Source: Paenibacillus chitinolyticus NBRC 15660 (GTDB taxonomy: Bacteria; Bacillota; Bacilli; Paenibacillales; NBRC-103111). From it: a stretch of DNA of 64,000 nucleotides. The stretch covers positions 62,001-126,000 of the forward strand of contig NZ_BBJT01000005.1 in the NCBI RefSeq assembly GCF_000739915.1. Reading direction: 5' to 3'. This document shows positions 45,591 through 57,903 of the stretch, one piece after another. Each line of letters starts with the position of its first letter. Position 1 is the first letter of the stretch. Both the position numbers and the translations under genes were made by a program. The notes under the pieces are model-generated. The model made no database searches, was not told the DNA's origin, and was given only the letters and a program-made list of their open reading frames with translations.

Positions 45591-46787
45591 TTATTTGGCA
45601 CGCTCCTGCTTTGTTTTCAAGGAGACGACATACTCCTGCTTCGTGTTGCCGCTGCTTACTTCGTAGACGAACTCGTCGTTGCCGTTCCAGCCGACAAGCC
45701 GCAGCGTATCGGTCTCTTTCCACTGCTTGGCGGATACGTAAACGGAAGTTCCGTCCGTTTTGACAATCGTAAGTTTGTGCTCTTCGATCTTCGCGCTCAG
45801 CTTGCCGTCGGGAGACGTTCCTCCGGTACCTGCGGCAGTGAACGTGTGGACATCTTTCTTGTCCGGATCGGTCGTGGCGATCTTGCCGCCCGTCTGTCCG
45901 TCTCCCGATCCCGAAGTACCGCCGGACGTATCGCCGGAGCCTGGAGATACTCCACGGTCCACAGTCGGATTGTCGGTACCGACCGGGGCCTTGCCTTCGT
46001 TCGCAGAAGCGTCCGATTGTTTATTCGGCTGCGGGGTAGAAGTCGTTCCGGGCTGTTCCTTGCGGGACCCTTCTTCTTTCGGAGAATCGGAACCTGATTT
46101 CTGCTGTTCCGCACCGCTTCCCTTGTCTGTATCTCCGGTCGATGCGGTCCGATCCGTCCGATTCGCTTCGCCGTTTGAATCCGTCTGCGACTTGCCGGCG
46201 CTTTTGGAATCTCCGGGCGTATGGGTCGCAGGCGGCGCCGTCGGCGTACCGCCGCTTTGCTTGCCCGATGCGTTCTCATCCGGAATGATGGCAGGCTGCA
46301 CCGCTTTTGCCCCCGTATCTGCGTTTTCCGTATTTGTTCCGGTCAAGGCCGAAAACATGCCCGCCGGACCCGATTGAGCCGGACGGTCCATGTTGAACGC
46401 GAAAAACCCGAGTACAAAGCCGGCAGCCACAACGCCGCTGACTGTTTTCCAGGAGACATGCGCGGCTATGCGGCGAGTCCAAGGAAGCTGTTCCGGGGAA
46501 CGCGGGGAACGGCCGACTGCGGGAGACAGACCTGCGGCTTCTTCGCGCCGGTTGGACTTTTCTTCATCCAGCCGCTCAAGCTGCGGAAGAATCGAATCGA
46601 CGATACTGAATGGCGGCATGATTTTCGGAAGGTTCTCCAATTCCTTGGACAGCAGGCGCAGCCGCTGCAGCATGGTGCCGCATTCCGAACATTCCTGGAC
46701 GTGCTGATTGAGACGCTGCCGCTCCAGATCGTTCAAATCTCCGTCGAGATCTCTCTGCATCAGCTCTTTCACCTCTTTGCAATTCAT
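45591..46787 (-). CDS. Anti-sigma factor with zinc-finger domain and extracellular C-terminal domain
   Basis: The 398-residue product starts with a zinc-binding anti-sigma domain carrying H-x3-C-x2-C (His29, Cys33, Cys36), followed by one membrane segment (about residues 110-130), a long Thr/Ser/Gly/Asp-rich linker (about 135-290) and a C-terminal domain of about 85 residues (FTAAGTGGTSPDGKLSAKIE to VVSLKTKQ) that looks like a small beta-repeat. RsiW-like topology suggests that it holds the sigma factor until the exterior part senses envelope stress. Its ATG overlaps the sigma stop (ATGA), so the pair is translationally coupled. Confidence 0.85.
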   Translation of the reverse strand: MNCKEVKELMQRDLDGDLNDLERQRLNQHVQECSECGTMLQRLRLLSKELENLPKIMPPFSIVDSILPQLERLDEEKSNRREEAAGLSPAVGRSPRSPEQLPWTRRIAAHVSWKTVSGVVAAGFVLGFFAFNMDRPAQSGPAGMFSALTGTNTENADTGAKAVQPAIIPDENASGKQSGGTPTAPPATHTPGDSKSAGKSQTDSNGEANRTDRTASTGDTDKGSGAEQQKSGSDSPKEEGSRKEQPGTTSTPQPNKQSDASANEGKAPVGTDNPTVDRGVSPGSGDTSGGTSGSGDGQTGGKIATTDPDKKDVHTFTAAGTGGTSPDGKLSAKIEEHKLTIVKTDGTSVYVSAKQWKETDTLRLVGWNGNDEFVYEVSSGNTKQEYVVSLKTKQERAK

Positions 46788-47332
46788 CCCCGAACACCTC
46801 CTTTCTGATATTCATGAAGTAACCCTTGAAGCTGCTGTCTCGCCCGAAAAAGATAGGATTTAACCGTGTTCAGCGGAAGCCCCAGGCAATCCGCAATCTC
46901 GTGATAGGAGAAATCCTGCAAATACCGCAAAACAACGACCGATCGGTGGTGCTCGGGCAGTTTCTCGATAGCCTCTTGAATATCCTGCGCCAAGTAACCG
47001 ATCATCACTTCGTCCTCAACGTCCTTGGGGGTAGTGAACGTAAGTTCGTGTTCTTCAATGGATACGGTCGGCTTCGTCTTGCGGAATTTGTCGATGCAGA
47101 TATTGGTCACAATACGCTGAACCCACGTTTTAAAAAGAGCCTTCTCTTCATAAGACTGGATTTTCGTATAAATACGAATAAGCGCTTCTTGCGAGGCATC
47201 GAGGGCATCCTGCTCATTACCCAGCAGGTAATAAGCCGTGCGGTAGACATGGGTTTCAATTTGTCTTAATAAGGTAACTAGCGCTTCCCGGTCACCCGAT
47301 TGTGCCGCTTTTACCATTTCGGGCGCTACCAC
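46784..47332 (-). CDS. ECF sigma factor
   Basis: An extracytoplasmic-function sigma factor of 182 residues. Region 2 includes AYYLLGNEQDALDASQEALI and YTKIQSYEEKALFKTWVQRI, and region 4 holds LPEHHRSVVVLRYLQDFSYHEIA and NTVKSYLFRARQQL. The start is taken as GTG at 47332, because AGAGGGGGATTC lies six bases upstream; a TTG at 47353 has no site. SigW-like by length and by pairing with a membrane anti-sigma; it lies between comEC and holA, where Bacillus has neither. Confidence 0.9.
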   Translation of the reverse strand: MVAPEMVKAAQSGDREALVTLLRQIETHVYRTAYYLLGNEQDALDASQEALIRIYTKIQSYEEKALFKTWVQRIVTNICIDKFRKTKPTVSIEEHELTFTTPKDVEDEVMIGYLAQDIQEAIEKLPEHHRSVVVLRYLQDFSYHEIADCLGLPLNTVKSYLFRARQQLQGLLHEYQKGGVRG

Positions 47333-47353
47333 AAGAATCCCCCTCTCTTGCAA

Positions 47354-47894
47354 CTATACAGACGCATTTATGTACATGAATGTTGCAACTTATCATCAAA
47401 TTTAGTACTTTCATTCTATAAGAATATCAAAAATTTTTCCGAAGGTACACTTAAGCCGGAGATTATTAACAAAATGGGGAAAGTACGCGTAATAAGCGAA
47501 CAATTCCCAACTCCCGGTCGAACTTTCCGCATTAAAAAACTCCGTCCCTTAACAATAGCACAAGATTGTTGCTAAAATGTTTCTTTCGGCTGAAAACAAT
47601 CTTAAAATTGCCTGCCGTCCGTAAAAAGTTTCCAATACCCGCGAATCCGGGCATAAGTTCCATTCGCACCGGGGAAAGCTCCCTGCGCGCAGTGCGGCAA
47701 CGCATACCGGCTTTTCAGCCATATGCTAATGAAAGACCGCCAGACCCCCGTCATGCACCGTATAATGTGCACCTTGCATATATTGACCGCCCTCCTGTAA
47801 CGCCAACCATCGTGCGCCGGGAGCCTTGCGCAGTGCGGAAGAACCCAAACTCTCACGGGAGCGCGCACATTCTTCGCTGTTTAGGGCATCTCGA
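47354..47894. other. Intergenic region between comEC and the sigma gene
   Basis: No convincing gene. It holds the ECF-type promoter near 47361-47387 and, on the minus strand, a 17-codon ORF (47726-47779) with an AGGAGGG ten bases before its ATG, which may be chance or a remnant. No clear terminator follows comEC. Confidence 0.5.
47361..47387 (-). promoter_or_regulatory. Predicted ECF-type promoter of the sigma/anti-sigma operon
   Basis: On the minus strand TGCAAC (47382-47387), a 17-base spacer and CGTC (47361-47364) match the AAC...CGT pattern typical of ECF sigma promoters. This is what is expected for autoregulation of the downstream sigma gene starting at 47332. Confidence 0.65.
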
Positions 47895-50723
47895 TCAACT
47901 ATCCCCCGAAGCCGCAGGCTTACCGGACAATACCGAACGGACGTAAATCTCCCCGTTTTTTACCAGCAGCTGGATCTCCCCCAGTAAATCCGTCCGGAGG
48001 ACCCGGATATCGTTTCTTTCCAGTCTTGCGACAACGTCCGGCGAAGGATGCTTATACATATTTTTGACCCCTGCGGAAATAAGCGCGGTCCGTGGCTTCC
48101 AGTAGCCGAGCCATTCGCTTCCGGTTGACGTTTTGCTGCCGTGGTGGGCCACTTTAAGAACATCGATCCCGGGAGTCTGCGGAGTACCGTCTTCCGTGCC
48201 GTCCGGTTCTTTCGCGCCGGTGTCGGACTGCGGAAGTTTCGTCCCGTGCGTTCCTGGAACGGAGTTCCGCGATTGCAGAAGCTCCATGACGCGGCGCTCC
48301 GCTTTTACATCCATATCCCCGGTAAAAAGCCACCTCGTCCCTTCCATTTCCATCAGAAAAACGACGGAAACTCCGTTCTGCTCGTTTTCCAGAACAATGG
48401 GGTTATCGGTGGAGCCGTAATTATCTTGTGCGGCCGACGGTGCAAACTCGGCTCCCGTTTTTCCAGCCGTGCGCTGATCGGGAAATGCAGGTTGTCCGGA
48501 TCCGGATGCGTCCCGGGACGAGTCCCTCCCCGCCATAAGCTGCCCGTTCTCCGGCAGCGGGGCGAGAAAGTCGAGCCGTGTCCGGTTGTCCATCCGGAGT
48601 GTTTTTCCGTAAGCGGCGGAAATAAGCGGTATTTTTTTATCTATAACGGTACGGAACAGCTTCTCTACTTGGGGACCGGACTTGTAGGTGCCGTTGAAAA
48701 TGAACGCCTCTACCGGAATATCCTCCAGGACAGCCTGGAGTCCCCCGCTGTGGTCGGCATCTTCGTGGGTCAGGATAACGGCATCGAGTTTGTGGACACC
48801 TCTTTTTTTCAGAAGGGGGACCAGCGTTTTCCTTCCTACCTCGTAAGGGTCTCTGCGCAGCTTCCATTCCTCCCCGGGCTTGCGGAAAGATACGGTCCCA
48901 CCCCCGTCTACCAGTATATACTTATGCGCCGGTGTCCGTATGAGGATGCTGTCTCCCTGTCCGACGTCGATCATATCCACGTAGGCCTCCGAGCTCCAGC
49001 GATCAGGCGTGTAACCGTAATAAAGAAGCCCGAGCCAGCCAAGACCCAGCGCGATTACGGCTGCTGAGGACGTTCCGTACCGGGTAAACATACTCCGCCC
49101 GGGAGCAGGCGCATCAAGCTGCGGAGTGCCGTCCTCATTTTGAACGCGGCGGCTCCGAACCAGACGTTCGAGGCCCCCGCAAATGCCGGCAAGCAGGAGA
49201 TAGTAAACCACAATCCAAAACACCGAAGGGGACGGCCAGATCGTCCGAAATCCCTCCCACTGATCCAGCCACTCAACGATGCGGAAAACAAATCCGGTCC
49301 CCATTTCGGTTACCCAAGCACCCAAACGGCCGAGCGGAACATACACCAGCCCGAGACATGTCGCAATCAAGCCCGCCGGGAAAATGAGCAGACTGAAAAC
49401 CGGCACGAGGGCCGCGTTAGCGAGCCAGGAAAGCAGCGAGAATTGATTGAAATAATAGATGGAGACAGGAAATGAAACAAGCTGGGACACAAGGGTAATG
49501 GCGGCGGTATTGCGGAGTACGCCGTTCTTGAGGGGCAAAAGGGCGGTAACGCGGGGAACGCCGACGATCAATCCGAGCGTCACCAGAAAAGAAAGCTGAA
49601 AGCTGACGTCCAGCAAATAATAGGGATTCCAGATCAACAGCCCCAACCCGACGAGGCAGGCGATTTGCAAAATATCTTTTATCCGGTTTTTACGGACGGC
49701 GAGAAGACCGATCATCGTCATCAGGCCCGCCCGCACAATGGACGGTGAAGCTCCCGTCAGAAGGATGTAGAAAGGCAGCAGAAAGACGGCAACGAGCAGA
49801 TACGTTTCTTTGGGCAGCCCGAGCCTTTTCAGCATCCAGATCAGAACGCCCAGAAAAACAGCCACGTTCAGCCCCGAAATCGCGAGAATATGAGTCAGTC
49901 CGAGATTCGAAAATTGGCTGTACCGGCCGGGGTCCATATCATCGGTTAATCCGATGAGCATGCCTTTCATAAAACCCGCCTGCTCGGGCGTGAAAATCTC
50001 GTCGATGCGGCTTCCCAGATAGCCGCGGAGAGCATCCGTCGTCCGCAGGAGGCGCTCGGCCGCCAGCCGCGGACTCGTGAGAGCGGCGGATATAGGCGCC
50101 GGCGGACCGTGCTGCACCTGCTGGACGCCTTTGACGACCAGCAGCCAGTGTTTGCCCTGCTGGCGCAAATAGCTGCGGTAGTCGAATCCGCCAAAGTTCC
50201 GCGCGGCAGCGGGCTCCTGCAGCTCGCCCTGCATGGCGAGCCGGTCTCCCCGCCGCCAGGATGCGGCGGCGGTCTGCTCCGCCGGACTGAGCAGGCGCAG
50301 GGACACCTGCACCCGCTCCTCCGGCGGAGCTCCTTCGGCAGCGCCCGCTTCGCTGCCGCTCTCCCCGAGCTGCGAGACGCGCAGCTCGAAGGAGGCTCTG
50401 TCGCCGTCGACGGCGACAGGCGAGGCCAGCGTGCCCGCCACGCTCACCTGGCTGCCGTGGGCGGCAGCCGCGGCTGCGGCGGGCAGAGCGGTGCTGTTAC
50501 GCCGGTCCGTATCGACGTAATAGCAGCAGGCTGCGGCGGCGACAAGCGCCGCAGCGATCCATCGGCGCTTCGGCAGACGAAGCGCCATGACACCCGCGGC
50601 CGCAGCGGCGAAAGCTGCGGCGCTCCAGGCGGTCATCCACGGTTTGGACGCGTATATGGCCGCGGCGTAGCCGATCACCCACAAAACCGCCAAACCTACT
50701 ATGTCATTACGGTTTAAACGCAT
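47895..50723 (-). CDS. comEC: DNA internalization competence protein ComEC/Rec2
   Basis: ComEC is the inner-membrane channel for transforming DNA. The 942-residue protein has N-terminal membrane segments with an OB-fold-like DUF4131 part (about residues 80-220), the Competence domain (GLTHILAISGLNVAVFLGVL near 270), and a C-terminal metallo-beta-lactamase domain with VDGGG, AVILTHEDADHSGGLQAVLE (HxDxDH) and FLMEMEGTRWLFTGD. Two Ser/Pro/Gly-rich insertions lie within the C-terminal domain (near residues 730-780 and 815-850). GGGAGA lies upstream. Bacillus has comEB directly before it; here a 118-codon ORF and a terminator intervene. Confidence 0.96.
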   Translation of the reverse strand: MRLNRNDIVGLAVLWVIGYAAAIYASKPWMTAWSAAAFAAAAAGVMALRLPKRRWIAAALVAAAACCYYVDTDRRNSTALPAAAAAAAHGSQVSVAGTLASPVAVDGDRASFELRVSQLGESGSEAGAAEGAPPEERVQVSLRLLSPAEQTAAASWRRGDRLAMQGELQEPAAARNFGGFDYRSYLRQQGKHWLLVVKGVQQVQHGPPAPISAALTSPRLAAERLLRTTDALRGYLGSRIDEIFTPEQAGFMKGMLIGLTDDMDPGRYSQFSNLGLTHILAISGLNVAVFLGVLIWMLKRLGLPKETYLLVAVFLLPFYILLTGASPSIVRAGLMTMIGLLAVRKNRIKDILQIACLVGLGLLIWNPYYLLDVSFQLSFLVTLGLIVGVPRVTALLPLKNGVLRNTAAITLVSQLVSFPVSIYYFNQFSLLSWLANAALVPVFSLLIFPAGLIATCLGLVYVPLGRLGAWVTEMGTGFVFRIVEWLDQWEGFRTIWPSPSVFWIVVYYLLLAGICGGLERLVRSRRVQNEDGTPQLDAPAPGRSMFTRYGTSSAAVIALGLGWLGLLYYGYTPDRWSSEAYVDMIDVGQGDSILIRTPAHKYILVDGGGTVSFRKPGEEWKLRRDPYEVGRKTLVPLLKKRGVHKLDAVILTHEDADHSGGLQAVLEDIPVEAFIFNGTYKSGPQVEKLFRTVIDKKIPLISAAYGKTLRMDNRTRLDFLAPLPENGQLMAGRDSSRDASGSGQPAFPDQRTAGKTGAEFAPSAAQDNYGSTDNPIVLENEQNGVSVVFLMEMEGTRWLFTGDMDVKAERRVMELLQSRNSVPGTHGTKLPQSDTGAKEPDGTEDGTPQTPGIDVLKVAHHGSKTSTGSEWLGYWKPRTALISAGVKNMYKHPSPDVVARLERNDIRVLRTDLLGEIQLLVKNGEIYVRSVLSGKPAASGDS

Positions 50724-50794
50724 TTCTCATATCTCTCCCTGTATGTGCGATAAGCTCATTCGTTTAGGAAATAGAAGCCCACAAACTCTTTCAG

Positions 50795-51151
50795 TCAATT
50801 TAAAATTAAAAATAGGGGTTCGATTCGGACTTTTTGGACAACCCGTCGAGTATATGGGGGGATTTGCAGCTTTGATGAATTAGACAAAATTTTAGAGAAG
50901 TCCAAGATTTCAGGATTAAAATTTCTGGGGTGTGTGGGGCTTACGGGGTTAGGGGGGCTTTGAAGCCTTTGAAGCCTTTGAAGCCTTTGAAGCCTTTGAG
51001 GCCTTTGAGGCCTTTCAGGCCTTTGAGACTTCTGGGTTCCCGGCGGCCAAAACTCCAGATCACTCCGCTCCTGCTTAAATAGGGAAACCGCGTAATCGCT
51101 GACGCTTCCTTCCCTCACCAAGTAAACGTATCCCTCATGCGGCGGCCACAT
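50795..51151 (-). CDS. Hypothetical ORF carrying a 9-bp tandem repeat
   Basis: A 118-codon frame starting MWPPHEGYVYLVREGSVSD, with AAAGGATT before the ATG. The first 45 residues look protein-like. It then runs into a Leu-Gln-Arg/Pro-Gln-Arg tandem repeat encoded by the 9-bp units at 50958-51029, and a Pro/Ser/Asn-rich tail. I do not recognise a family. It could be a real short protein with an expanded or drifting C-terminus, or a decayed gene between comEB and comEC; the repeat is in frame. Confidence 0.35.
   Translation of the reverse strand: MWPPHEGYVYLVREGSVSDYAVSLFKQERSDLEFWPPGTQKSQRPERPQRPQRLQRLQRLQRLQSPPNPVSPTHPRNFNPEILDFSKILSNSSKLQIPPYTRRVVQKVRIEPLFLILN
50958..51029. repeat. Tandem 9-bp repeat, eight units
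   Basis: Units of CTTTGAAGC: four perfect copies, then CTTTGAGGC twice, CTTTCAGGC and CTTTGAGAC. On the minus strand they encode (Leu/Pro)-Gln-Arg triplets without changing frame. Such arrays vary in copy number by slipped-strand pairing. Confidence 0.9.
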
Positions 51152-51178
51152 CCCGAATCCTTTTGTTCCACCGGACAA

Positions 51179-51224
51179 CAAAAAGAACCTCCGCTGCTCC
51201 TACTGGAGCGGCGGAGGTTCTTCC
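51179..51224 (-). terminator. Intrinsic terminator after comEB
   Basis: On the minus strand GAACCTCCGC...GCGGAGGTTC forms a 10-bp stem followed by TTTTTGTTG, about 80 bases after the comEB stop. It separates comEB from the downstream ORF and comEC. Confidence 0.85.
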
Positions 51225-51305
51225 TCACGCTAATTGTATTCCGTTCAGTGTAACAGCTTGCCGGGGAACGCATCCCACAGACAACGATCCGTTCGCCGAA
51301 CTCGT

Positions 51306-51818
51306 TCAGTTGACAATCCGGTGGTCCGTTCCCTCGGGCGGCTCGTATCCCTGTATTTGGCGGAAGGCGATTCCCCTCGCGGCCATTAAGGCACTCACCT
51401 TTTCACTGTCCTTCGGATACGGCCGGTGAAACACGATCTCCCGCACCCCGCTGTTAGCCAGCATATTCGAGCAGGTCCAGCACGGCTGGTCCGTCACGTA
51501 GACGCTGGAACCCTCGCGGTCCTCGCGGTCGGTGAACAGAAGCAGGTTCTGCTCCGCATGAATCGTACGGATGCAGCGCTGCTTGCGGATCATTTCTTCC
51601 TTACCGTCCGCGACGTGCAGCTCGTACTCCTCGACAAGCATGCATCCTTCCTCGGAGCAGTCCGGAACTCCCATGGGTGCCCCGTTGTATGCCGTGCCGA
51701 GAAGCTTCTTGCCCTGCACGAGCACGGCCCCGACATGCCGGCGGCTGCACTGCGAGCGCGTGGAAGCCATATAGGCGATATCCATGAAGTAAGTGTCCCA
51801 GTCTTTGCGCCCCGTCAT
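51306..51818 (-). CDS. comEB: dCMP deaminase (ComEB)
   Basis: A 170-residue zinc deoxycytidylate deaminase; ComEB in Bacillus is not needed for transformation. The HAEQNLLLF motif supplies the catalytic His and Glu, and PCWTCSNMLANSG the two zinc cysteines. The start of the protein has RSQCSRRHVGAVLVQGKKLL, typical of the family, and an insertion with the D-C-S-x2-G-C cysteine-rich loop. It begins eight bases after the metY stop and is probably co-transcribed with it. Confidence 0.95.
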   Translation of the reverse strand: MTGRKDWDTYFMDIAYMASTRSQCSRRHVGAVLVQGKKLLGTAYNGAPMGVPDCSEEGCMLVEEYELHVADGKEEMIRKQRCIRTIHAEQNLLLFTDREDREGSSVYVTDQPCWTCSNMLANSGVREIVFHRPYPKDSEKVSALMAARGIAFRQIQGYEPPEGTDHRIVN

Positions 51819-51826
51819 CGCCGCAC

Positions 51827-53176
<1,350 letters not shown>

Positions 53177-53283
53177 CTATTTTCTCATATTTCCTCATAA
53201 AATGAAAGAAAGTTTAGTAGATTTTCTCAATTCCGACATTTACGCATGCTCTCTTTTCTTCATACCGCCTTCCAAAATCCCCC

Positions 53284-53988
53284 TCAAGGATTAATTTGCA
53301 GGTAAGGCTTCATCTTCGCGAGCATTTTTTCCCCGATTCCCTTTATATCCAGCAACTGCTCGACCCTTTTGAACTTCCCGTGCTGTTCCCGGTAAGCAAG
53401 GATCGCTTTTCCTTTGCTTTCGCCGATTCCCGGCAGTTCCATCAATTGCTGCAGGTTGGCTGTATTAATATCGATTTTGGGACCCGCCGGGATTTTCTTG
53501 TCTACAGTGGACCCTTTCGGTCCTCCTCCCGTACTTGTTTCCGGAACCGGAACGGCCGCTCCGCTCCCGAGTTTCCCGGATTCCTGCAACCCTGGAGCCG
53601 GTCCGTTCCCTCCGCCGACGGGCTGCCGTTTATCCCCTTGGGCAGGTTTGTCATCGGCAGCCGCCTCTTTCCGGGCTGAGGCCGGGGCCTGCTCCGGGCC
53701 GCCTCCAGCAGCGCCTGCCGCGGATTCCTCCGCCCCCGCTTGCTTACTCCCGGCACCGGCCTCTTCCTTCGCCTCCGCCTTCACAGGCGATGACAAAGGT
53801 TTCTCCGAAGGGCGTGCCGGCTTGGTCGCTTCTATCGTTTGCTCCATAGACGCGTTCAACGCGGTAAAACCTTGCGGCACGGTGCCTCGCGGGCCGACTA
53901 GCAGCCAGATTCCCAATCCTGCCGCGATTACGGCAGCAATGCCCGCAAGAACGCCCCCGCTTTTCCAACTCTGAAAATTCCAGTTCAA
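53284..53988 (-). CDS. comEA: Competence protein ComEA (membrane-bound DNA receptor)
   Basis: ComEA binds transforming DNA at the cell surface. The protein has one N-terminal membrane segment (about residues 10-32), a long Ala/Pro/Gly/Lys-rich linker (about 45-165) and two C-terminal helix-hairpin-helix DNA-binding motifs (INTANLQQLMELPGIGESKG and VEQLLDIKGIGEKMLAKMK). I use TTG at 53988 as the start because AAAGGAG lies nine bases upstream and the longer frame to 54105 crosses a stem-loop. The 234-residue product is close to the family size. Divergent from comER. Confidence 0.9.
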   Translation of the reverse strand: MNWNFQSWKSGGVLAGIAAVIAAGLGIWLLVGPRGTVPQGFTALNASMEQTIEATKPARPSEKPLSSPVKAEAKEEAGAGSKQAGAEESAAGAAGGGPEQAPASARKEAAADDKPAQGDKRQPVGGGNGPAPGLQESGKLGSGAAVPVPETSTGGGPKGSTVDKKIPAGPKIDINTANLQQLMELPGIGESKGKAILAYREQHGKFKRVEQLLDIKGIGEKMLAKMKPYLQINP

Positions 53989-54029
53989 GATGAAACACTC
54001 CTTTGATTTTTTTGAATAAACGATTTTAC

Positions 54030-54095
54030 ACTCAGGAAACCGGCATAATTGTGTGAGAATGTTCATACCGTTAAGAAAACGTTCCTGAGTTTTTT
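54030..54095. other. Stem-loop with T run upstream of comEA
   Basis: ACTCAGGAA (54030-54038) and TTCCTGAGT (54082-54090) form a 9-bp perfect stem with a 43-base loop; a T6 run follows on the plus strand. It lies in the divergent comEA/comER gap and would be in the leader of comEA if transcription starts before it. Its role is unknown. Confidence 0.55.
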
Positions 54096-54231
54096 GTCCC
54101 TGCATAAAGAGGTAAACTTGTCGGCGCCCGCTTCTCTACTGAGTCGGGTGTAATGAATTCTTTCCGGTATACGGCACCGGTTCTATTGCCGGAAGGAGAC
54201 CTGTCCGACTATTTCATGAGGAGGGTTGTCG

Positions 54232-55062
54232 ATGAAAGCGGGATTTATCGGTACGGGCAGCATGGGAAGTATTCTGATCGAAGCGCTCATCCATTCGGGA
54301 GCGCTCAATCCTGAGCAAATCTGCGCCGCAAACCGCACTCCCGGCAAAGTACAACGGTTGGCGGAAACCTACGCCGGACTAACCGCCGCCTCCAGCAATG
54401 CGGAAGCCGCAGCGGGCCGTGATGTCGTTTTTTTATGCGTGAAGCCCCTTGAATATATGCGAGTCATTGACGAAATCCGGCCGGTTATTGAGCCGGCTCA
54501 AATCGTCGTATCCATTACGAGCCCGGTCCTGCTCAAGCATCTGGAAGATCAGCTTCCCTGCAAGGTGACGAAGATTATACCGAGCATCACCAATTACGTT
54601 CTCAGCGGATCTACTCTGTGTATTCACGGAGAGCGCATGCACCCTGAGGATAAGGAATGGATTGAAAATCTTCTGACTCACATTTCCACACCTGTCAGAG
54701 TCTCCGAGGCATATACCCGGATCAGTTCCGATTTATCGAGCTGCGCGCCGGCCTTCCTGTCCTTTTTTCTCCAAAAATATATCGAAGCCGCAGTGAAGGA
54801 GACGGGGATATCTTCCGAAGAAGCAACGATTCTCGCTTCCGAAATGACGCTCGGCACGGGCAAGCTTCTGACGACAGGCGGTTTCGATCCGGTTTCTCTT
54901 CAAAAAAGGGTGCGGGTTCCGGGAGGAATTACGGCAGAGGGATTACAACTGATGGAGCAAGATCTGGACGGCATGTTTAACCGGTTAATCGGAATCACGC
55001 ATGCGAAATACGAAGAGGATTTGGAAAAAGTGGAAGCGGTGTTTACGACAAAAAAACAATAG
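54232..55062 (+). CDS. comER: Late-competence protein ComER (pyrroline-5-carboxylate reductase-like)
   Basis: A 276-residue protein of the ProC family. It begins MKAGFIGTGSMGSILIEALI with a Rossmann NAD(P)-binding GxGxMG, and has the VFLCVKP and VVSITSPV segments of P5C reductase plus the C-terminal VRVPGGITAEGLQLM stretch. ComER in Bacillus lies divergent from comEA, as here, and is not required for transformation; its role may lie in sporulation or proline metabolism. GAGGAGGG six bases before the ATG at 54232 sets the start over a TTG at 54226. Confidence 0.9.
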   Translation: MKAGFIGTGSMGSILIEALIHSGALNPEQICAANRTPGKVQRLAETYAGLTAASSNAEAAAGRDVVFLCVKPLEYMRVIDEIRPVIEPAQIVVSITSPVLLKHLEDQLPCKVTKIIPSITNYVLSGSTLCIHGERMHPEDKEWIENLLTHISTPVRVSEAYTRISSDLSSCAPAFLSFFLQKYIEAAVKETGISSEEATILASEMTLGTGKLLTTGGFDPVSLQKRVRVPGGITAEGLQLMEQDLDGMFNRLIGITHAKYEEDLEKVEAVFTTKKQ

Positions 55063-55369
55063 AAGGTGGAAAAAAGCGGTAAAATAGAGAGGGATGAAAC
55101 AGTAGGATTAGCGGGCAATCAGACTTAAAAGCTTGTAGGTAAAGAGAGCTTGGCGGATCGGGGTTAATTGACTGATGCGGAATGGTTGAAGCGAACAAAT
55201 GCGAAGTAAAGTTGAACCATAATCGGTTTCCCGGGGCCATCCGACGGCGAAGACCGCTTTTCTGAAAAAGAAAGGCGGCTCCGCCGCTTCGGGCTGTCCG
55301 GAGGGCTATCGGCAGTTCCGGTTTCCTTCACGGGAGCGGACCTGCCGGGTCCCCTAAATATCGGGTTGT
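55063..55369. other. Intergenic region between convergent comER and leuS
   Basis: No gene is visible. On the minus strand a short stem (GCGGC/GCCGC) followed by a T-rich stretch near 55268-55287 may be a leuS terminator; the rest is unassigned. Confidence 0.5.
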
Positions 55370-57817
<2,448 letters not shown>

Positions 57818-57856
57818 GTGTGTAGGTCCTCCTGACGTTATCATCTATCATCGCAA

Positions 57857-57903
57857 CCAAAAAACCTCCCGTCTCTAGCTCTTACGGCTAGGGACGAGAG
57901 GTT
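57857..57903 (-). terminator. T-box terminator of the leuS leader
   Basis: On the minus strand AACCTCTCGTCCCTAGC...GCTAGAGACGGGAGGTT forms a long stem, followed by six T residues. Formation competes with the T-box antiterminator. Confidence 0.92.

Noticed and set aside
47602-47868. 88-codon minus-strand ORF in the comEC-sigma gap
   Set aside because: No ribosome binding site, unusual composition and no motif; likely chance.
50958-51029. Possible CRISPR array
   Set aside because: Units are 9 bp, directly adjacent and without spacers, and no cas genes are near; it is a simple tandem repeat.
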